Source: Lewinellaceae bacterium
GTDB taxonomy: Bacteria > Bacteroidota > Bacteroidia > Chitinophagales > Saprospiraceae
Length of the DNA stretch: 64,000 nt
Direction of reading: 5' to 3'
Assembly (NCBI GenBank): GCA_020636355.1
Contig: JACJYB010000005.1
Span: 310,001-374,000, forward strand
In this document: positions 9,073-19,500 of the stretch, one piece after another
How positions within the stretch are numbered: the stretch's first letter is position 1
Layout of the letters: each line of letters starts with the position of its first letter
The notes under the pieces: generated by a model
What the model was told of the DNA's origin: nothing
Databases searched by the model: none
Seen by the model: the letters and a program-made list of their open reading frames with translations, nothing else
Translations under genes and position numbers: made by a program

Positions 9073-10173
9073 ATGTGGCTCGATAATAAAACCGGCCGGC
9101 TCGTATCGCTGGACTTCATGCGTGGACTAATCATGGTCCTGTTAATGCTTGAAAGTACTTATTTGTACAGTCATCTGAACGACCTCTTCCCCACTGGAAT
9201 TTTACATGGATTCTTTATTCAGTTCGAGCATCATGCCTGGCATGGTCTTCGCTTTTGGGACATGATCCAACCCGGGTTTATGTACATCGCCGGCGTTGCG
9301 ATGGCCTTTTCGCTCCACCGCCAGATCGAACAAGGGAAAAGTTGGGGAGCGCGCCTTTCAAAAACCCTCAAACGCAGTGGATGGCTCTTTTTCTGGGGCG
9401 TCCTGGATTATGCTGTCCGGGGAGACCACCTTTCTTTCGAATTATGGGATGTACTGACGCAATTATCATTTACCACTTTGGTAACGTTCCTGGTCTTTGA
9501 ATGGAAATATGGATATCAGGCTTTAGCCTGTCTTGGTTTATTGGCACTGACGGAGATATTGTACCGGTTTACGAACATTCCCGGATTCGATCAGCCTTTC
9601 ACGGATCAACACAATTTTGGGAACTACGTAGATCTGCTCTTGATGAACAAGATTAATGCTGGGGGGTGGGTTGCCATCAATGCCATCCCAACATCCGTAC
9701 ACACTATCGCCGGAGCCATGGTAGGTAAATGGATGATTGGAGCACGTACGGACCGCGACCGGGTAAGCTGGATCATTTATGCCGGACTGACATGCCTGGT
9801 TATCGGATACCTTCAGGATCTGGCCGGCATCACCCCAATCATTAAGCGCATCGCCACAACTTCTTTTACACTTGTCACCGCGGGATATTGTCTACTGGCT
9901 ACGGCCTTATTCTACTGGTGGATCGATATGAAGGAACACCATAAAGGTTTATGGTTCTTCATCATCGTGGGTATGAATTCGATTTTCATCTATTTGTTCT
10001 TTGAGATTGTGGGGCATCGCTGGTTTAACGAATACATCTACACCTTCACGGACAATCTCTTATTTTTCCTCCCGCACGGATTAATGAAGATCCTGGGAGC
10101 ACTGGTGATATTTGGATTGGAATGGGGTATGTTGCTATTTCTCTATCGAAAAAAGATATTCTTCAAGCTCTGA
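9073..10173 (+). CDS. NagX-like DUF5009 multi-pass membrane protein
   Basis: A 366-residue integral membrane protein with about nine or ten hydrophobic segments. It begins with RLVSLDFMRGL and continues with HHAWHGLRFWDMIQPGFMYIAG near residue 55, the conserved signature of the DUF5009/COG4299 family, related to heparan-alpha-glucosaminide N-acetyltransferases. NagX members occur in GlcNAc-utilisation clusters of other bacteria and are thought to help GlcNAc or glucosamine cross the inner membrane or be acetylated there. The nagB/symporter/nagA cluster 2.5 kb downstream supports the same role here, but two unrelated reverse-strand genes intervene, so the link is inferred. Confidence 0.65.
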   Translation: MWLDNKTGRLVSLDFMRGLIMVLLMLESTYLYSHLNDLFPTGILHGFFIQFEHHAWHGLRFWDMIQPGFMYIAGVAMAFSLHRQIEQGKSWGARLSKTLKRSGWLFFWGVLDYAVRGDHLSFELWDVLTQLSFTTLVTFLVFEWKYGYQALACLGLLALTEILYRFTNIPGFDQPFTDQHNFGNYVDLLLMNKINAGGWVAINAIPTSVHTIAGAMVGKWMIGARTDRDRVSWIIYAGLTCLVIGYLQDLAGITPIIKRIATTSFTLVTAGYCLLATALFYWWIDMKEHHKGLWFFIIVGMNSIFIYLFFEIVGHRWFNEYIYTFTDNLLFFLPHGLMKILGALVIFGLEWGMLLFLYRKKIFFKL

Positions 10174-10208
10174 TCCACAAGAAATTCAAGCCAGCCACCA
10201 CGCTTAGG

Positions 10209-11285
10209 TCAGGCAACCATTTCCTCTTTATTCCGGGTGGAGCTTTGCAGTTGACCGGACTTTTTCTCACGGCGGTAAAATTCCTTAAATGAGATCATAC
10301 GTTCTGTGCTCTCATCCCAGAGTTTATGACTCATCAGTTTCAGACTTTCCCAGAAAGTAATCTCCGTGGTATACTGATTGATCCAGGGCGTAGCCTCTAC
10401 GCAGGCGGCCAGATGGTAATTCGGAATCGCTGGGTTCAGATGATGGACATGATGAATGGCAATGTTGCCTGTAAACCAATTCATCAGGCGAGGCAGCTTG
10501 TAATAGCTGCTTCCGGTAATCGCAGCGGAAAGGAAATCCCAGTTAACCTTCCAATGTTTGTAGCCGTGCTCATGCTGATGTTGTACATAAAAAAACCACA
10601 CGGCGATGATCGCAAAGAATCCTAAGGTGATTCCATGCACCGCTATGATCTTCTGCCAGTCCAGGAGCCAGCACAACAAGGCAATTATACCGATGAGAAC
10701 CCCATTATAGATGTATAAACTCCATTTGATCTTCTTGAACTCCGGGAAGTTAATCAAGGGAAGCCGGTTATGAATCATCACATAATAAATCGGCCCCAGG
10801 ACAAAAAGAACAAGAGGTGTCCGGTAAATCCGGTAAAGAAAACGTTGCCAGCGATTTTTCTGTTTGAACTCATCGACGGTCAGGGTATGAATATCCCCTA
10901 TATCCCTTACTTCCAGCATTCCATTATGCTGGTGATGGAAGTGATGTGATTTCGCCCAATAATGATAAGGTATCGAGCTGAACAACGAACAACTGTACCC
11001 AATGACATTACGCCAGAATCCCGAGCGTACGAAAGTGCGATGTCCGCAATCGTGCTGTATGATAAAGATTCTTACCAGGAAGAATGCATTCAGCAGCCCG
11101 AGGCCAACTACGGCCCATTTACTGATATCCCAAAGTAAATACATCAGAATCCATATGCCGATGAACGGTAAGAATGAATTAAGAATCTGGACAACAGCTT
11201 TTTTGTGATTGGGCTTTTGATACGGGCGCCATTTCTTCAATACATCTGATACCTTAGCTCGTACTTCCTTGCTCTGCAGCGTCAT
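10209..11285 (-). CDS. Membrane fatty-acid desaturase
   Basis: A 358-residue di-iron membrane desaturase. The three histidine boxes are all present: HDCGH near residue 78, HHFHHQH near 113 and HHVHH near 277. Pairs of hydrophobic segments lie between them in the usual topology. The order and spacing match the acyl-lipid delta-12/omega-3-type desaturase family (PF00487), which introduces double bonds into membrane lipids; the exact regiospecificity cannot be read from sequence. It converges with the NagX-like gene (35 bp between stops) and follows pfkA on the same strand with a 131-bp gap. Confidence 0.88.
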   Translation of the reverse strand: MTLQSKEVRAKVSDVLKKWRPYQKPNHKKAVVQILNSFLPFIGIWILMYLLWDISKWAVVGLGLLNAFFLVRIFIIQHDCGHRTFVRSGFWRNVIGYSCSLFSSIPYHYWAKSHHFHHQHNGMLEVRDIGDIHTLTVDEFKQKNRWQRFLYRIYRTPLVLFVLGPIYYVMIHNRLPLINFPEFKKIKWSLYIYNGVLIGIIALLCWLLDWQKIIAVHGITLGFFAIIAVWFFYVQHQHEHGYKHWKVNWDFLSAAITGSSYYKLPRLMNWFTGNIAIHHVHHLNPAIPNYHLAACVEATPWINQYTTEITFWESLKLMSHKLWDESTERMISFKEFYRREKKSGQLQSSTRNKEEMVA

Positions 11286-11416
11286 GCCTTAATTTTTAGT
11301 CTTTGCGAAGATACTTATTGAACTTTTAAAACCAATAATTACCTGGTTTATCCGCCAATGATCCGGGTCACCCCTTCTTAAAACTGCATTGGCGTATCAT
11401 CAAGTATATGGAACAA

Positions 11417-12529
11417 CTAATCTCCGAATGAAATTCCCAACTTACGTGCCGTATTGATTAAATAATGATCCAATCGCACGTGATTGTATTCTTTAATGGC
11501 ATCCTCCAGGGACACATAGGTCATTTGATTGTTCTTATAAGAAACCATATTTCCAAACTGACCGGCCTCAATCAGTTCAAACGCTTTTACGCCCATTGCA
11601 CTGGCCAAAATGCGATCAAATGCAATCGGTGTCCCGCCTCGCTGCACATGCCCGAGGATGGTAGTTCTAACCTGCTGCTGGATCCCGGCCGCTTCCAGTT
11701 GTGCTCTCAAAAAGTTACCGATACCTCCCAATTTCATATGAACGTCTCCTCTTTCGATGGCTTGCTGGCCGATCACCTCTCCCCCATGTGGTTTGGCGCC
11801 CTCCGCAATAACGATATTGACAAACCCTTGACCTTTCCGGTAACGCCTATTGATTTTTTCTACTATTCGATCCAGATCATATGGGATTTCAGGAATAAGA
11901 CATATCTCGGCACCGCCTGAAATCGCGGTATGAAGCGCAATCCAACCGGCATCCCGGCCCATGACTTCCATGATGATGACCCGGTGATGGCTTTCTGCTG
12001 TCGTCACCAATTTATCCAGGCTATCCGAAGCGATCTGAACAGCGGTTGAAAAACCAAAGGTCAGATCTGTTGCACTCAGGTCATTGTCGATGGTCTTGGG
12101 AACACCAATGACGGGCATGCCTGCCTTGAACAAACCATTTGAAATCCGCTGGCTACCGTCGCCTCCGATGTTCACAACGGCGGAAAAACCAAGGTCTTTA
12201 ATCTTCTGGACCAGCTCATGCGAGCGATCGATCATCACCCATTCACCTTGTTCATTTTGCCGGGGGAACTGGAGCGGGTTACCTTTATTGGTGGTTTTTA
12301 AAATAGTGCCGCCTTTGACGTGGATTCCTGCTACTCGTTTGCTGGTCAGTTTGATGAGCTCATTGGGCTCGTTAAATACCCCGTTAAAGGCTTCTATACT
12401 TCCCCAAACTTCCCATTTACCCGATTGTTTGGCCGCTTTACTCAAGGCTCGGATGACCGCATTCAAACCGGGACAATCCCCGCCACCCGTTAGTACCAGA
12501 ATCTTTTGCTTTTCGGATTTCTTTACCAT
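11417..12529 (-). CDS. pfkA: 6-phosphofructokinase
   Basis: A 370-residue protein that phosphorylates fructose-6-phosphate to the 1,6-bisphosphate. Visible motifs: GGGDCPGLNAVIR near residue 12, GGDGS near 123, PKTIDND near 145 and MEVMGRDAGW near 186. Gly in GGDGS with Lys in PKTIDND is the signature of ATP-using group III enzymes; PPi enzymes have Asp at the first position. The start at MVKKSEKQK was chosen because the longer open frame would begin upstream of the predicted promoter. It lies divergent from the amino-sugar operon, whose product fructose-6-phosphate is its substrate. Confidence 0.9.
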   Translation of the reverse strand: MVKKSEKQKILVLTGGGDCPGLNAVIRALSKAAKQSGKWEVWGSIEAFNGVFNEPNELIKLTSKRVAGIHVKGGTILKTTNKGNPLQFPRQNEQGEWVMIDRSHELVQKIKDLGFSAVVNIGGDGSQRISNGLFKAGMPVIGVPKTIDNDLSATDLTFGFSTAVQIASDSLDKLVTTAESHHRVIIMEVMGRDAGWIALHTAISGGAEICLIPEIPYDLDRIVEKINRRYRKGQGFVNIVIAEGAKPHGGEVIGQQAIERGDVHMKLGGIGNFLRAQLEAAGIQQQVRTTILGHVQRGGTPIAFDRILASAMGVKAFELIEAGQFGNMVSYKNNQMTYVSLEDAIKEYNHVRLDHYLINTARKLGISFGD

Positions 12530-12619
12530 GCTGTTCAATTTCGTATTTCGAGTTCCAATTTCATCTGCTAGCGCTCTCTCTGAGACAGGATCGAGAATCC
12601 GGTAATGTTTATCCTGCTG

Positions 12620-12649
12620 TAAAGATAATGGCCTAAAATGCAGGACCAA
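12620..12649 (-). promoter_or_regulatory. Promoter of pfkA
   Basis: On the reverse strand a -33 TTG (12647-12649), a 19-bp spacer and a -7 TATCTTTA (12620-12627; last base differs from TAnnTTTG). It predicts a transcription start near 12613 and so favours the pfkA start codon at 12529. Confidence 0.5.
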
Positions 12650-12717
12650 TAAGTAAAATAGGTATTTTTAGTTGCTGAGGATATAAATCCATCCACAGTA
12701 TCACAAACCCTGGTCCG

Positions 12718-13449
12718 ATGAAGATCCATATTCAGGACACACCCGCAAAACTTGGCGAGGCTGCCGGAGCATTGGCTGCCTCAGCAATCCGGACGGTCCT
12801 TCAGATGCGGAACGAAGTCAATATCATCCTGGCTACGGGAAGTAGCCAATTTGCTACGTTACAGCACCTGATCCGGTCCTCGCTCGATTGGGGCCGGATA
12901 AGGATGTTCCATCTTGACGAATACATTGGATTACCAGAATCTCATCCGGCCAGTTTTCGAAAATACCTTCGTGAGCGATTTATTCTCCAGGTACCTGCTT
13001 TGATGGATTATTTTCTTATCGATGGTGAGGCACCCGATCCCGCGGCGGAATGTGACCGGCTGGAAAAGCTGATCCGGCGATATCCCATTGATGTCGCATT
13101 GATAGGCATCGGAGAGAACGGGCACCTTGCATTTAACGACCCTCCTGCTGACTTTACGACCCATTCCGCCTATCACATCGTTCACCTGGATCAGGCATGC
13201 CGCCAGCAACAAGTAGGTGAAGGCTGGTTCCCGGACTGGGAGGCCGTGCCGGCCACTGCAATATCAATGACGATTCCTCAAATTCTCGCTAGTGATAAAC
13301 TTATCGTTTCAGTTCCGGATTCAAGGAAAGCACACGCTGTCAAGTGCACGGTCCATGGTCTGGTAGACCCGGGTTGCCCTGCTTCTATCCTGCAGAATCA
13401 TCCCAATTGTGATTTATTTCTGGACTTAAATGCCGCTGTATTATTGTGA
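12718..13449 (+). CDS. Glucosamine-6-phosphate deaminase-like protein (second NagB)
   Basis: A 243-residue single-domain NagB/6-phosphogluconolactonase-family protein. It has the sugar-phosphate loop LATGSS near residue 38, HLDEYIGLP with the catalytic Asp near 66, and GIGENGHLAFNDP near 131. The His is conserved, but the Glu of the usual FNEP motif is Asp here and the Asp before Gly-His is Asn, so activity or substrate range may differ from E. coli NagB. It is the first gene of a tight operon with a sodium symporter and NagA; its stop codon overlaps the symporter start. The pathway (GlcNAc-6-P to GlcN-6-P to Fru-6-P) fits this context well. Confidence 0.82.
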   Translation: MKIHIQDTPAKLGEAAGALAASAIRTVLQMRNEVNIILATGSSQFATLQHLIRSSLDWGRIRMFHLDEYIGLPESHPASFRKYLRERFILQVPALMDYFLIDGEAPDPAAECDRLEKLIRRYPIDVALIGIGENGHLAFNDPPADFTTHSAYHIVHLDQACRQQQVGEGWFPDWEAVPATAISMTIPQILASDKLIVSVPDSRKAHAVKCTVHGLVDPGCPASILQNHPNCDLFLDLNAAVLL

Positions 13450-15116
13450 ATACCATTGACCTTCTTGTAGTCATCCTGTATGTACTTGGAATTACCGCCT
13501 ACGGCATCTGGATCTCCAGACACACGAAAACAAGCGAAGGCTTCTTCCTGGGGGGGCGAAAGTTAAAATGGTGGACCATGATGGGTCAGGCATTTGGCAC
13601 CGGAACGCATGCCGAGATGCCAGTTGCCCAAACCGGAGCCAGCTTCCAACTCGGCTTTTCTACCATTTGGTATCAGTGGAAAAACATGCTGATCACTCCC
13701 TTTTACTGGCTTATGGCCCCCTGGTACCGGCGGAGTGAGCGTACCACCATCGCTGAAATGGTTACTGACCGTTATGGCCGTCAGATGGGAATGCTCTATA
13801 CTTTATTCGCCCTGGCTTTTCTCATTTTCGTCATGGGGGTGATGCTTCAAGGAGCCGCAAAAGTGATTTATGTCGCCAGCGGCGAATCCTGGTCACCGAA
13901 CCGGATCGTTATGGCCATGACGATTGCCTTCATGGTCTACAGCTATTTCGGAGGGCTCGTTGCTGCTGCCAATACAGAATTTATCCAGTCCTTTCTCATC
14001 ATCGTTTTGTCTTTCCTACTTATCCCTTTCGGACTCCACGCCGTGGGAGGCATGCACACGATGCGCCAAACTTTGTCTTCCAGCTTCTTTACCCTCTACA
14101 GTGACGCCAGTGGTCTTGACGTATTTACCATCAGTATGCTGGCCGTTAATGGCGTGGTCGGCATCACAGCCCAGCCTCATATGATGACCATGTTCGCTTC
14201 CGGGAATACGGAGAGGGCTGGTCGGGTTGGTCAGACATTTGGCAATCTGGTAAAACGACTTGTGACCATTGGGTGGGCCCTGACAGGTCTGATCGTGGCC
14301 GTCCTGGTCATTCAGCGGGGCACTACCCTACCGGATTCCGAACATGCTTTTGGCTATGCCATCCGGGAATTGTTAACCCCGGGGATCACCGGTTTAATGA
14401 TTGCCGCCATCCTTGCCGCCAATATGTCATCCTGCTCCAATTTTATGGTTAATCTGGGATCACTCTTTACACGGGATATTTATCAACCTTATTTACGTCC
14501 GGAAGCTGATGACAAGGAGATCTTGCGTGTTGGCCGAATTTCCAGTTTGCTACTCACCATCCTCGGAGTTCTTTTTGCTCTAATCATTAAAAATGTGTTG
14601 TCTGCTTTCCTGTTTGTGGAAACAATGGCTGCATTTGTGGGCATTGCCATATTTGGCGGAATGCTTTGGAAAAGAGCCAACCGCTATGGAGCCATGGCTG
14701 CTATTATCCTTGCATTTGTTCTTTATTATGCCCTGAATTTTTCCGCTACCGGCACATTACAACTGATTTACAAATGGCAACCTGAGCCTTTTTCATGGGC
14801 AATGTCCCTTGGATTTATAACCCTGATTGTTGTTAGTTTATTGACACCGCCCGAAGATCCTGACCGGATTGCACCATTCTTCTCCCGGATGCAGCACCTG
14901 TCAAGAGCCGACCGGAGCAATGATCAGCCGGTCGCTGCCGGTAGTCGCGGCATGGAAATGATCCTGCTTGATGTACCTGGGTGGTTTAAAGCCAGCCGCT
15001 GGACTCATTTCTGGTCCAGGTACCGGGAAGACGCCGTTGGGTTTGTTTTGGCCTGGGTATTCGTCGGAGGGTTGATTGGTTTGGCCTGGACCCTGTTGCA
15101 ATTCTGGGGTAATTAA
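13446..15116 (+). CDS. Sodium:solute symporter (SSS/SLC5 family)
   Basis: A 556-residue membrane protein with about 13-14 hydrophobic segments and the SSS family start pattern (ILYVLGITAYGIWISRHTKTSEGFFLGGRK, with the conserved F-x-GGR loop after the first helix). It imports a sugar or other solute with Na+. Translation appears to start at a GTG that overlaps the preceding stop codon (GTGA), suggesting coupled translation. Lying between a NagB-like deaminase and NagA, it is probably the inner-membrane transporter for GlcNAc, glucosamine or a related amino sugar; the substrate is inferred from neighbours only. Confidence 0.87.
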   Translation: MNTIDLLVVILYVLGITAYGIWISRHTKTSEGFFLGGRKLKWWTMMGQAFGTGTHAEMPVAQTGASFQLGFSTIWYQWKNMLITPFYWLMAPWYRRSERTTIAEMVTDRYGRQMGMLYTLFALAFLIFVMGVMLQGAAKVIYVASGESWSPNRIVMAMTIAFMVYSYFGGLVAAANTEFIQSFLIIVLSFLLIPFGLHAVGGMHTMRQTLSSSFFTLYSDASGLDVFTISMLAVNGVVGITAQPHMMTMFASGNTERAGRVGQTFGNLVKRLVTIGWALTGLIVAVLVIQRGTTLPDSEHAFGYAIRELLTPGITGLMIAAILAANMSSCSNFMVNLGSLFTRDIYQPYLRPEADDKEILRVGRISSLLLTILGVLFALIIKNVLSAFLFVETMAAFVGIAIFGGMLWKRANRYGAMAAIILAFVLYYALNFSATGTLQLIYKWQPEPFSWAMSLGFITLIVVSLLTPPEDPDRIAPFFSRMQHLSRADRSNDQPVAAGSRGMEMILLDVPGWFKASRWTHFWSRYREDAVGFVLAWVFVGGLIGLAWTLLQFWGN

Positions 15117-15124
15117 TCAAAATC

Positions 15125-16456
15125 ATGGAGACAACGCTGGTAGAAAGCACATTAATTCAAAATGGTTTTCTGGTTTTACCGGATCGGGTCATCAAAGGGG
15201 ACCTGCGCTTATCCGGTAAACGGATTCAGGAGTTCAACACGCAGTTATCCCCAATGGCTGATGAACGAATTCTCGATGCCGGCGGCGCCTATATCCTTCC
15301 CGGATTTATAGACATTCACAACCACGGAGCCGTCGGTTTTGACTTTACTCTGGGAGCCTATGACCAGGAAAAGGACTGGTTTAACAAGGATGACACGGTG
15401 TATCTGGAGGGCATAACCCGGGCCCTGGAGTACTTCCTTAAGCAAGGAGCAACCCGCATATTGGCGACTACGCTGGCAGCACCGCCAACAGATCTAATCC
15501 AGGCGTTTCATTTGCTGAATGATTACCTGGGCACCGATCCCGCCGGATTAGCCATCGCCCTGGCAGGGATTAACCTGGAAGGTACTTTCATCAAAGACGC
15601 CGCCTTTGCGGGAGCCCAAAATCCGGAATATTTTCAATCGGCTTCAGCCCGTTTGTTTGATCGATTACAGGACGCTTCCGGTGGAAACATTCGCATTGTA
15701 AATATTCCGCCTGAACACGGGATACCCGGTCTCGAATTGACAAGCCATTTGTCCGGTCAGGGAGTCATCGTCGCCGGAGGTCATTCGGGAGCTTATGGAA
15801 CCGCGACGCACCAGGCTATCGATAAAGGCCTGAGGCTGGCGGTCCATTACTTCAATGGGCCAAATCGACAGTCTTACAAGTCTTTTAGTCATAACGGCGC
15901 CATGGAAGCCTTCCTGGTTCGTGACGAAGTGTCGCTGGAATTAATTGTGGATGGTTTCCATGTGGATCCTGCCTATGTGCTCGATGCCATCCAGCGGAAA
16001 GGAATTGATCGAATCATCCCCATCACCGATAGTTTATTTATAAATGGGAGTGACACCATAAACGCATTCAGTCTGGCTGGCATTCCGGGACAGGTGTCTG
16101 CCGACAAACAGTACCTGAAAGTAGCCGGGCAAATGGATACTTTATTTGGTAGTATTCTCACGCCACTCAAAGGGTTCACCAATTTACTGGACTGGATGAC
16201 TCATGACCGTAATGGGATTTGGATTAAAACGCATTCCGGTCATTCAAAGCACGAAGCATTGGTCATGATTTCCCGAATGATGAGTGGGAATCCTGCCAGA
16301 CTCCTTGGACTGGATAAAGATCAATCAACCGGGGCAGCCACCGGGATGATCGCCCAGGGATACAGCGCTGATATTCTGGTTATGGACTTAACCCAATCGG
16401 ATCAGGGCATGCCTTCCATCAGGCATTGCTTCCTAGCAGGCAAAATGATCTATTGA
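15125..16456 (+). CDS. nagA: N-acetylglucosamine-6-phosphate deacetylase
   Basis: A 443-residue amidohydrolase that removes acetate from GlcNAc-6-phosphate to feed NagB. The metal motif HNHG is near residue 64, a GGHSGA motif with a metal-binding His near 218, a substrate-binding HYFNG segment near 240, and the catalytic Asp in ITDSLF near 300. It is longer than E. coli NagA (about 380 residues), with extra sequence after the metal motif. It starts 8 bp after the symporter and is the last gene of the operon. Confidence 0.88.
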   Translation: METTLVESTLIQNGFLVLPDRVIKGDLRLSGKRIQEFNTQLSPMADERILDAGGAYILPGFIDIHNHGAVGFDFTLGAYDQEKDWFNKDDTVYLEGITRALEYFLKQGATRILATTLAAPPTDLIQAFHLLNDYLGTDPAGLAIALAGINLEGTFIKDAAFAGAQNPEYFQSASARLFDRLQDASGGNIRIVNIPPEHGIPGLELTSHLSGQGVIVAGGHSGAYGTATHQAIDKGLRLAVHYFNGPNRQSYKSFSHNGAMEAFLVRDEVSLELIVDGFHVDPAYVLDAIQRKGIDRIIPITDSLFINGSDTINAFSLAGIPGQVSADKQYLKVAGQMDTLFGSILTPLKGFTNLLDWMTHDRNGIWIKTHSGHSKHEALVMISRMMSGNPARLLGLDKDQSTGAATGMIAQGYSADILVMDLTQSDQGMPSIRHCFLAGKMIY

Positions 16457-16587
16457 ATGGGACCCGAGCGGGCGTTAGCATGCATTCTTGATGACCAATG
16501 TCTTCCTTACCGGTGTTGATCATTGGTTGAATTGGAAAATCTATTTCGCTACGTGTCATTTTGACTAATGACCTTTCGCTGCGATTT

Positions 16588-19500
16588 CTAATGATTGGTT
16601 GGGATTACAGCGGATTCATGTTGTAAGTCATAAACCAAAACAGGCAGATTGTTGCGACCTACGATCAACTTATTCCCCTTAACCGTCTGGATCATTGCAG
16701 TGCTTCGCACATCTCCCCGTATCCACAAACCGGTATTATTTACCGTCTGCCAACCTTGATCGGATTGTTGTAACAGAATTCCATGATTGGCATCGATCTC
16801 ACCAATCTTTACCCTGGTTCTGGACGCATTTCCCGTTAAAAGAATTTGCGGCCTCCCGGCATCGGATGTCTTAATTTCCGAGATCGCAAAAACAGGTGCG
16901 ACCTGAGCATCCCGGGGAAAAGCAACAAAGGTCCATCCACCGGGCTGATGATCAAGGTAACCGGAACGCAATTCATTGATCGTGTCAGCCTGAACAGCCG
17001 GTAAATACGTCAATAGGGTTTTTGTATTGGTATTTGCATAGGAAGCATAATCAGGAAACTGCTTTTTCAGGGAAGGCAGCTGTGCTAATAGGTCATCCCT
17101 GGATATAAAAGGGTATGACTCTCCGTCCGAGTAACTGGTCAGGATGGCATCGGTATCCCCATTGTTATCACAGTCCCCGTAATACAGAACCATAGGCTCA
17201 TGCTCGGATGCGCGGAATGGGGAATTCAACCCCAGATTCCCCAGAATGATTTCAAGTTCAGGATCATCATCCAGGTTTGCTGCATTGACGGCCGACCACC
17301 AGCCGGACATTGATGATTTATAAATCAATTGCCACTGGGTGGTGTACTGCCACACTTCCACGGGCCGCCACGGTGCTGCAAGGACCAACTCACCAACTCC
17401 ATCTCCATCGAGATCCGTCCACTGGGAAACTTGCACACCCAAATGCGCAAAAGGTACTTGCCTGTCCACCGAAAATGAACCGTTATCCTGAAGCAGGATC
17501 AAACTTTCACCAGGAAGCGGATATTGTCCGGTAATGGTTGCTGAGCCCGCAAAGATATCCTGCTTACCGTCCTGGTTGAAGTCGCCCACACTGAGGGTGA
17601 AGATACTTGTCACCGGCAAGGGAGGTAGCGACCACTTGGTAAATCCACCTTGTTTATTTTGCACATAGATCCTGACCGTCTGGTTATTGATGCTATCGGT
17701 CTCAACTTCTATTGCACTGCCTATTATCACATCCTGTAAGCCATCGCCATTCATATCGGCAATGACAGCTGCGACATCTTCATACATGGCATCGCTTGCC
17801 ATCGCCTCCGGAATTTCAACCATGAAATTTCCATTTTTTTGGTAAGCGATTTGGGCTGGAAAACCTTTACCACCCGTTAATAACAAATCCTGCAAGCCAT
17901 CGTGATTAAGGTCGCCAATGGCCATGGCCGGACCCCGGTCCGAATAAAAAAACGGCAAGGAAGGGTGATCAAAGAAATCGATGTATTCGTCATCCCGATG
18001 AGTTACCACCAGTGAAGCAGAATCCGGAGCAAACAAAGGCAGGTTTGGATGGACAGAAGCGTTGGCTGGCTTTCCAGCTCCGCGTTGCAGCGTGATTAAT
18101 TGATCTGCTGCAATGGACTGAAAAGTTTCCTGGTATCCGTCGCTCCACCGCACCTGAATGGAATCGATCAGACCATCGACTAATCCGGCGTGGATCTCAG
18201 GCTCCATGGAAGACTGATATCCGCGTGAAGTATACATTGCACGGTACACCATTTGATCGGGTGTATATATCCGGCAGGTAGCCCCTATCCCGAACGGGTT
18301 GTTGTCCTGGCCACGACAGATGATCTCCAAGTAATGCCCCAGCCCTTGCTCCCTCGTGTTGTTGCGGAACATCGTCGCCCTGGCATTGCAATTATTGAGT
18401 ACTAAGTCCAAATCCCCGTCCAGATCCAGATCTGCATAAGCTGCACCATTGGAAAGGCCATCCGAAAAAATTTCAGCCGAAGCCAAAGCATCACTGAATG
18501 TTCCATCCTCCTGCTGCATCAGCAGCCGGTTCGGCACATTGATCTGAGGCATCTTCCGGATTAGTTCGCTGATTTCCATTTCTTCTCCAGGATTAGCCTT
18601 TAGCTTTTGATCCACCGTGTAAGAAAGGAAATCCATATTGGTGTAATCCCTCAGATAGCCATTGGAAATGAACAAATCAGGTTTCCCATCCAGGTTGTAA
18701 TCGGCTACCAGCGGCGCCCAGGACCAGTCGGTAGCACTGATACCCATTTCCTGGCCGATCTCCGAAAATTGCCCCTTGCCATTATTAATCTGGAGCATAT
18801 TACGCATGGATTGTTTGTAAAATCCCTGGGCCAGAAGAATTTGGTATTTGCTGTAATTATCGGGACCAAATGCCATTTTATTGCGGTAATTGGTCGCGGG
18901 CAACATATCCATAGTCACCAGATCGGGTATGCCATCATTATTTATATCGCTGGCATCCGAACCCATCGAGAACAAGGAGGTATGGTCGAATGATTCCCGC
19001 AATGCTTCTTTAAAGGTCCCGTCGTGCTGATTGACGTAATAATAATCTTCTTCATTAAAATCATTGGACACGAAAATATCCGGCCATCCGTCCTGATTAA
19101 AGTCCTCAATCGCGACGCCCAGGCCAAAGCCCAGTACATTCTGAATTATGCCTGCTTTACTGGTTACCTCGGTGAATTTTCCTGTCGTGTTCAGGTCATT
19201 GCGAAACAATTTGTCACCATAAAAGCGGTTAGTCCTACTCTTTAGATGACGTATCGCCTGATTAAAATTGGTAAATTCGGGAACGGAGTGGTTGAGCAGG
19301 TACACGTCGAGATCCCCATCCCGATCGTAATCAAAGAATGCAGCATGCGTCGTATAAGCCGGATCGTTTAATCCGTATTCTGCCGCCATTTCCGTGAACG
19401 TGAGGTCATGATTGTTTATGAACAAGAGGTTGCGTCGGGCATCAGCATCCGGAGATGCGGAGCGACAAACGTAAATATCCAGCCAGCCGTCAGCATTTAC

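Noticed and set aside
12694..12703. CACAGTATCA before the second nagB is shared with the flank of operator site C
   Set aside because: It has no palindromic partner and covers only the edge of site C, so it does not count as an operator copy.
16457..16587. Weak inverted repeat ACCAATG / CATTGGT between nagA and the FG-GAP gene
   Set aside because: The arms are short, the loop is long and there is no T-run, so it is not a credible terminator.
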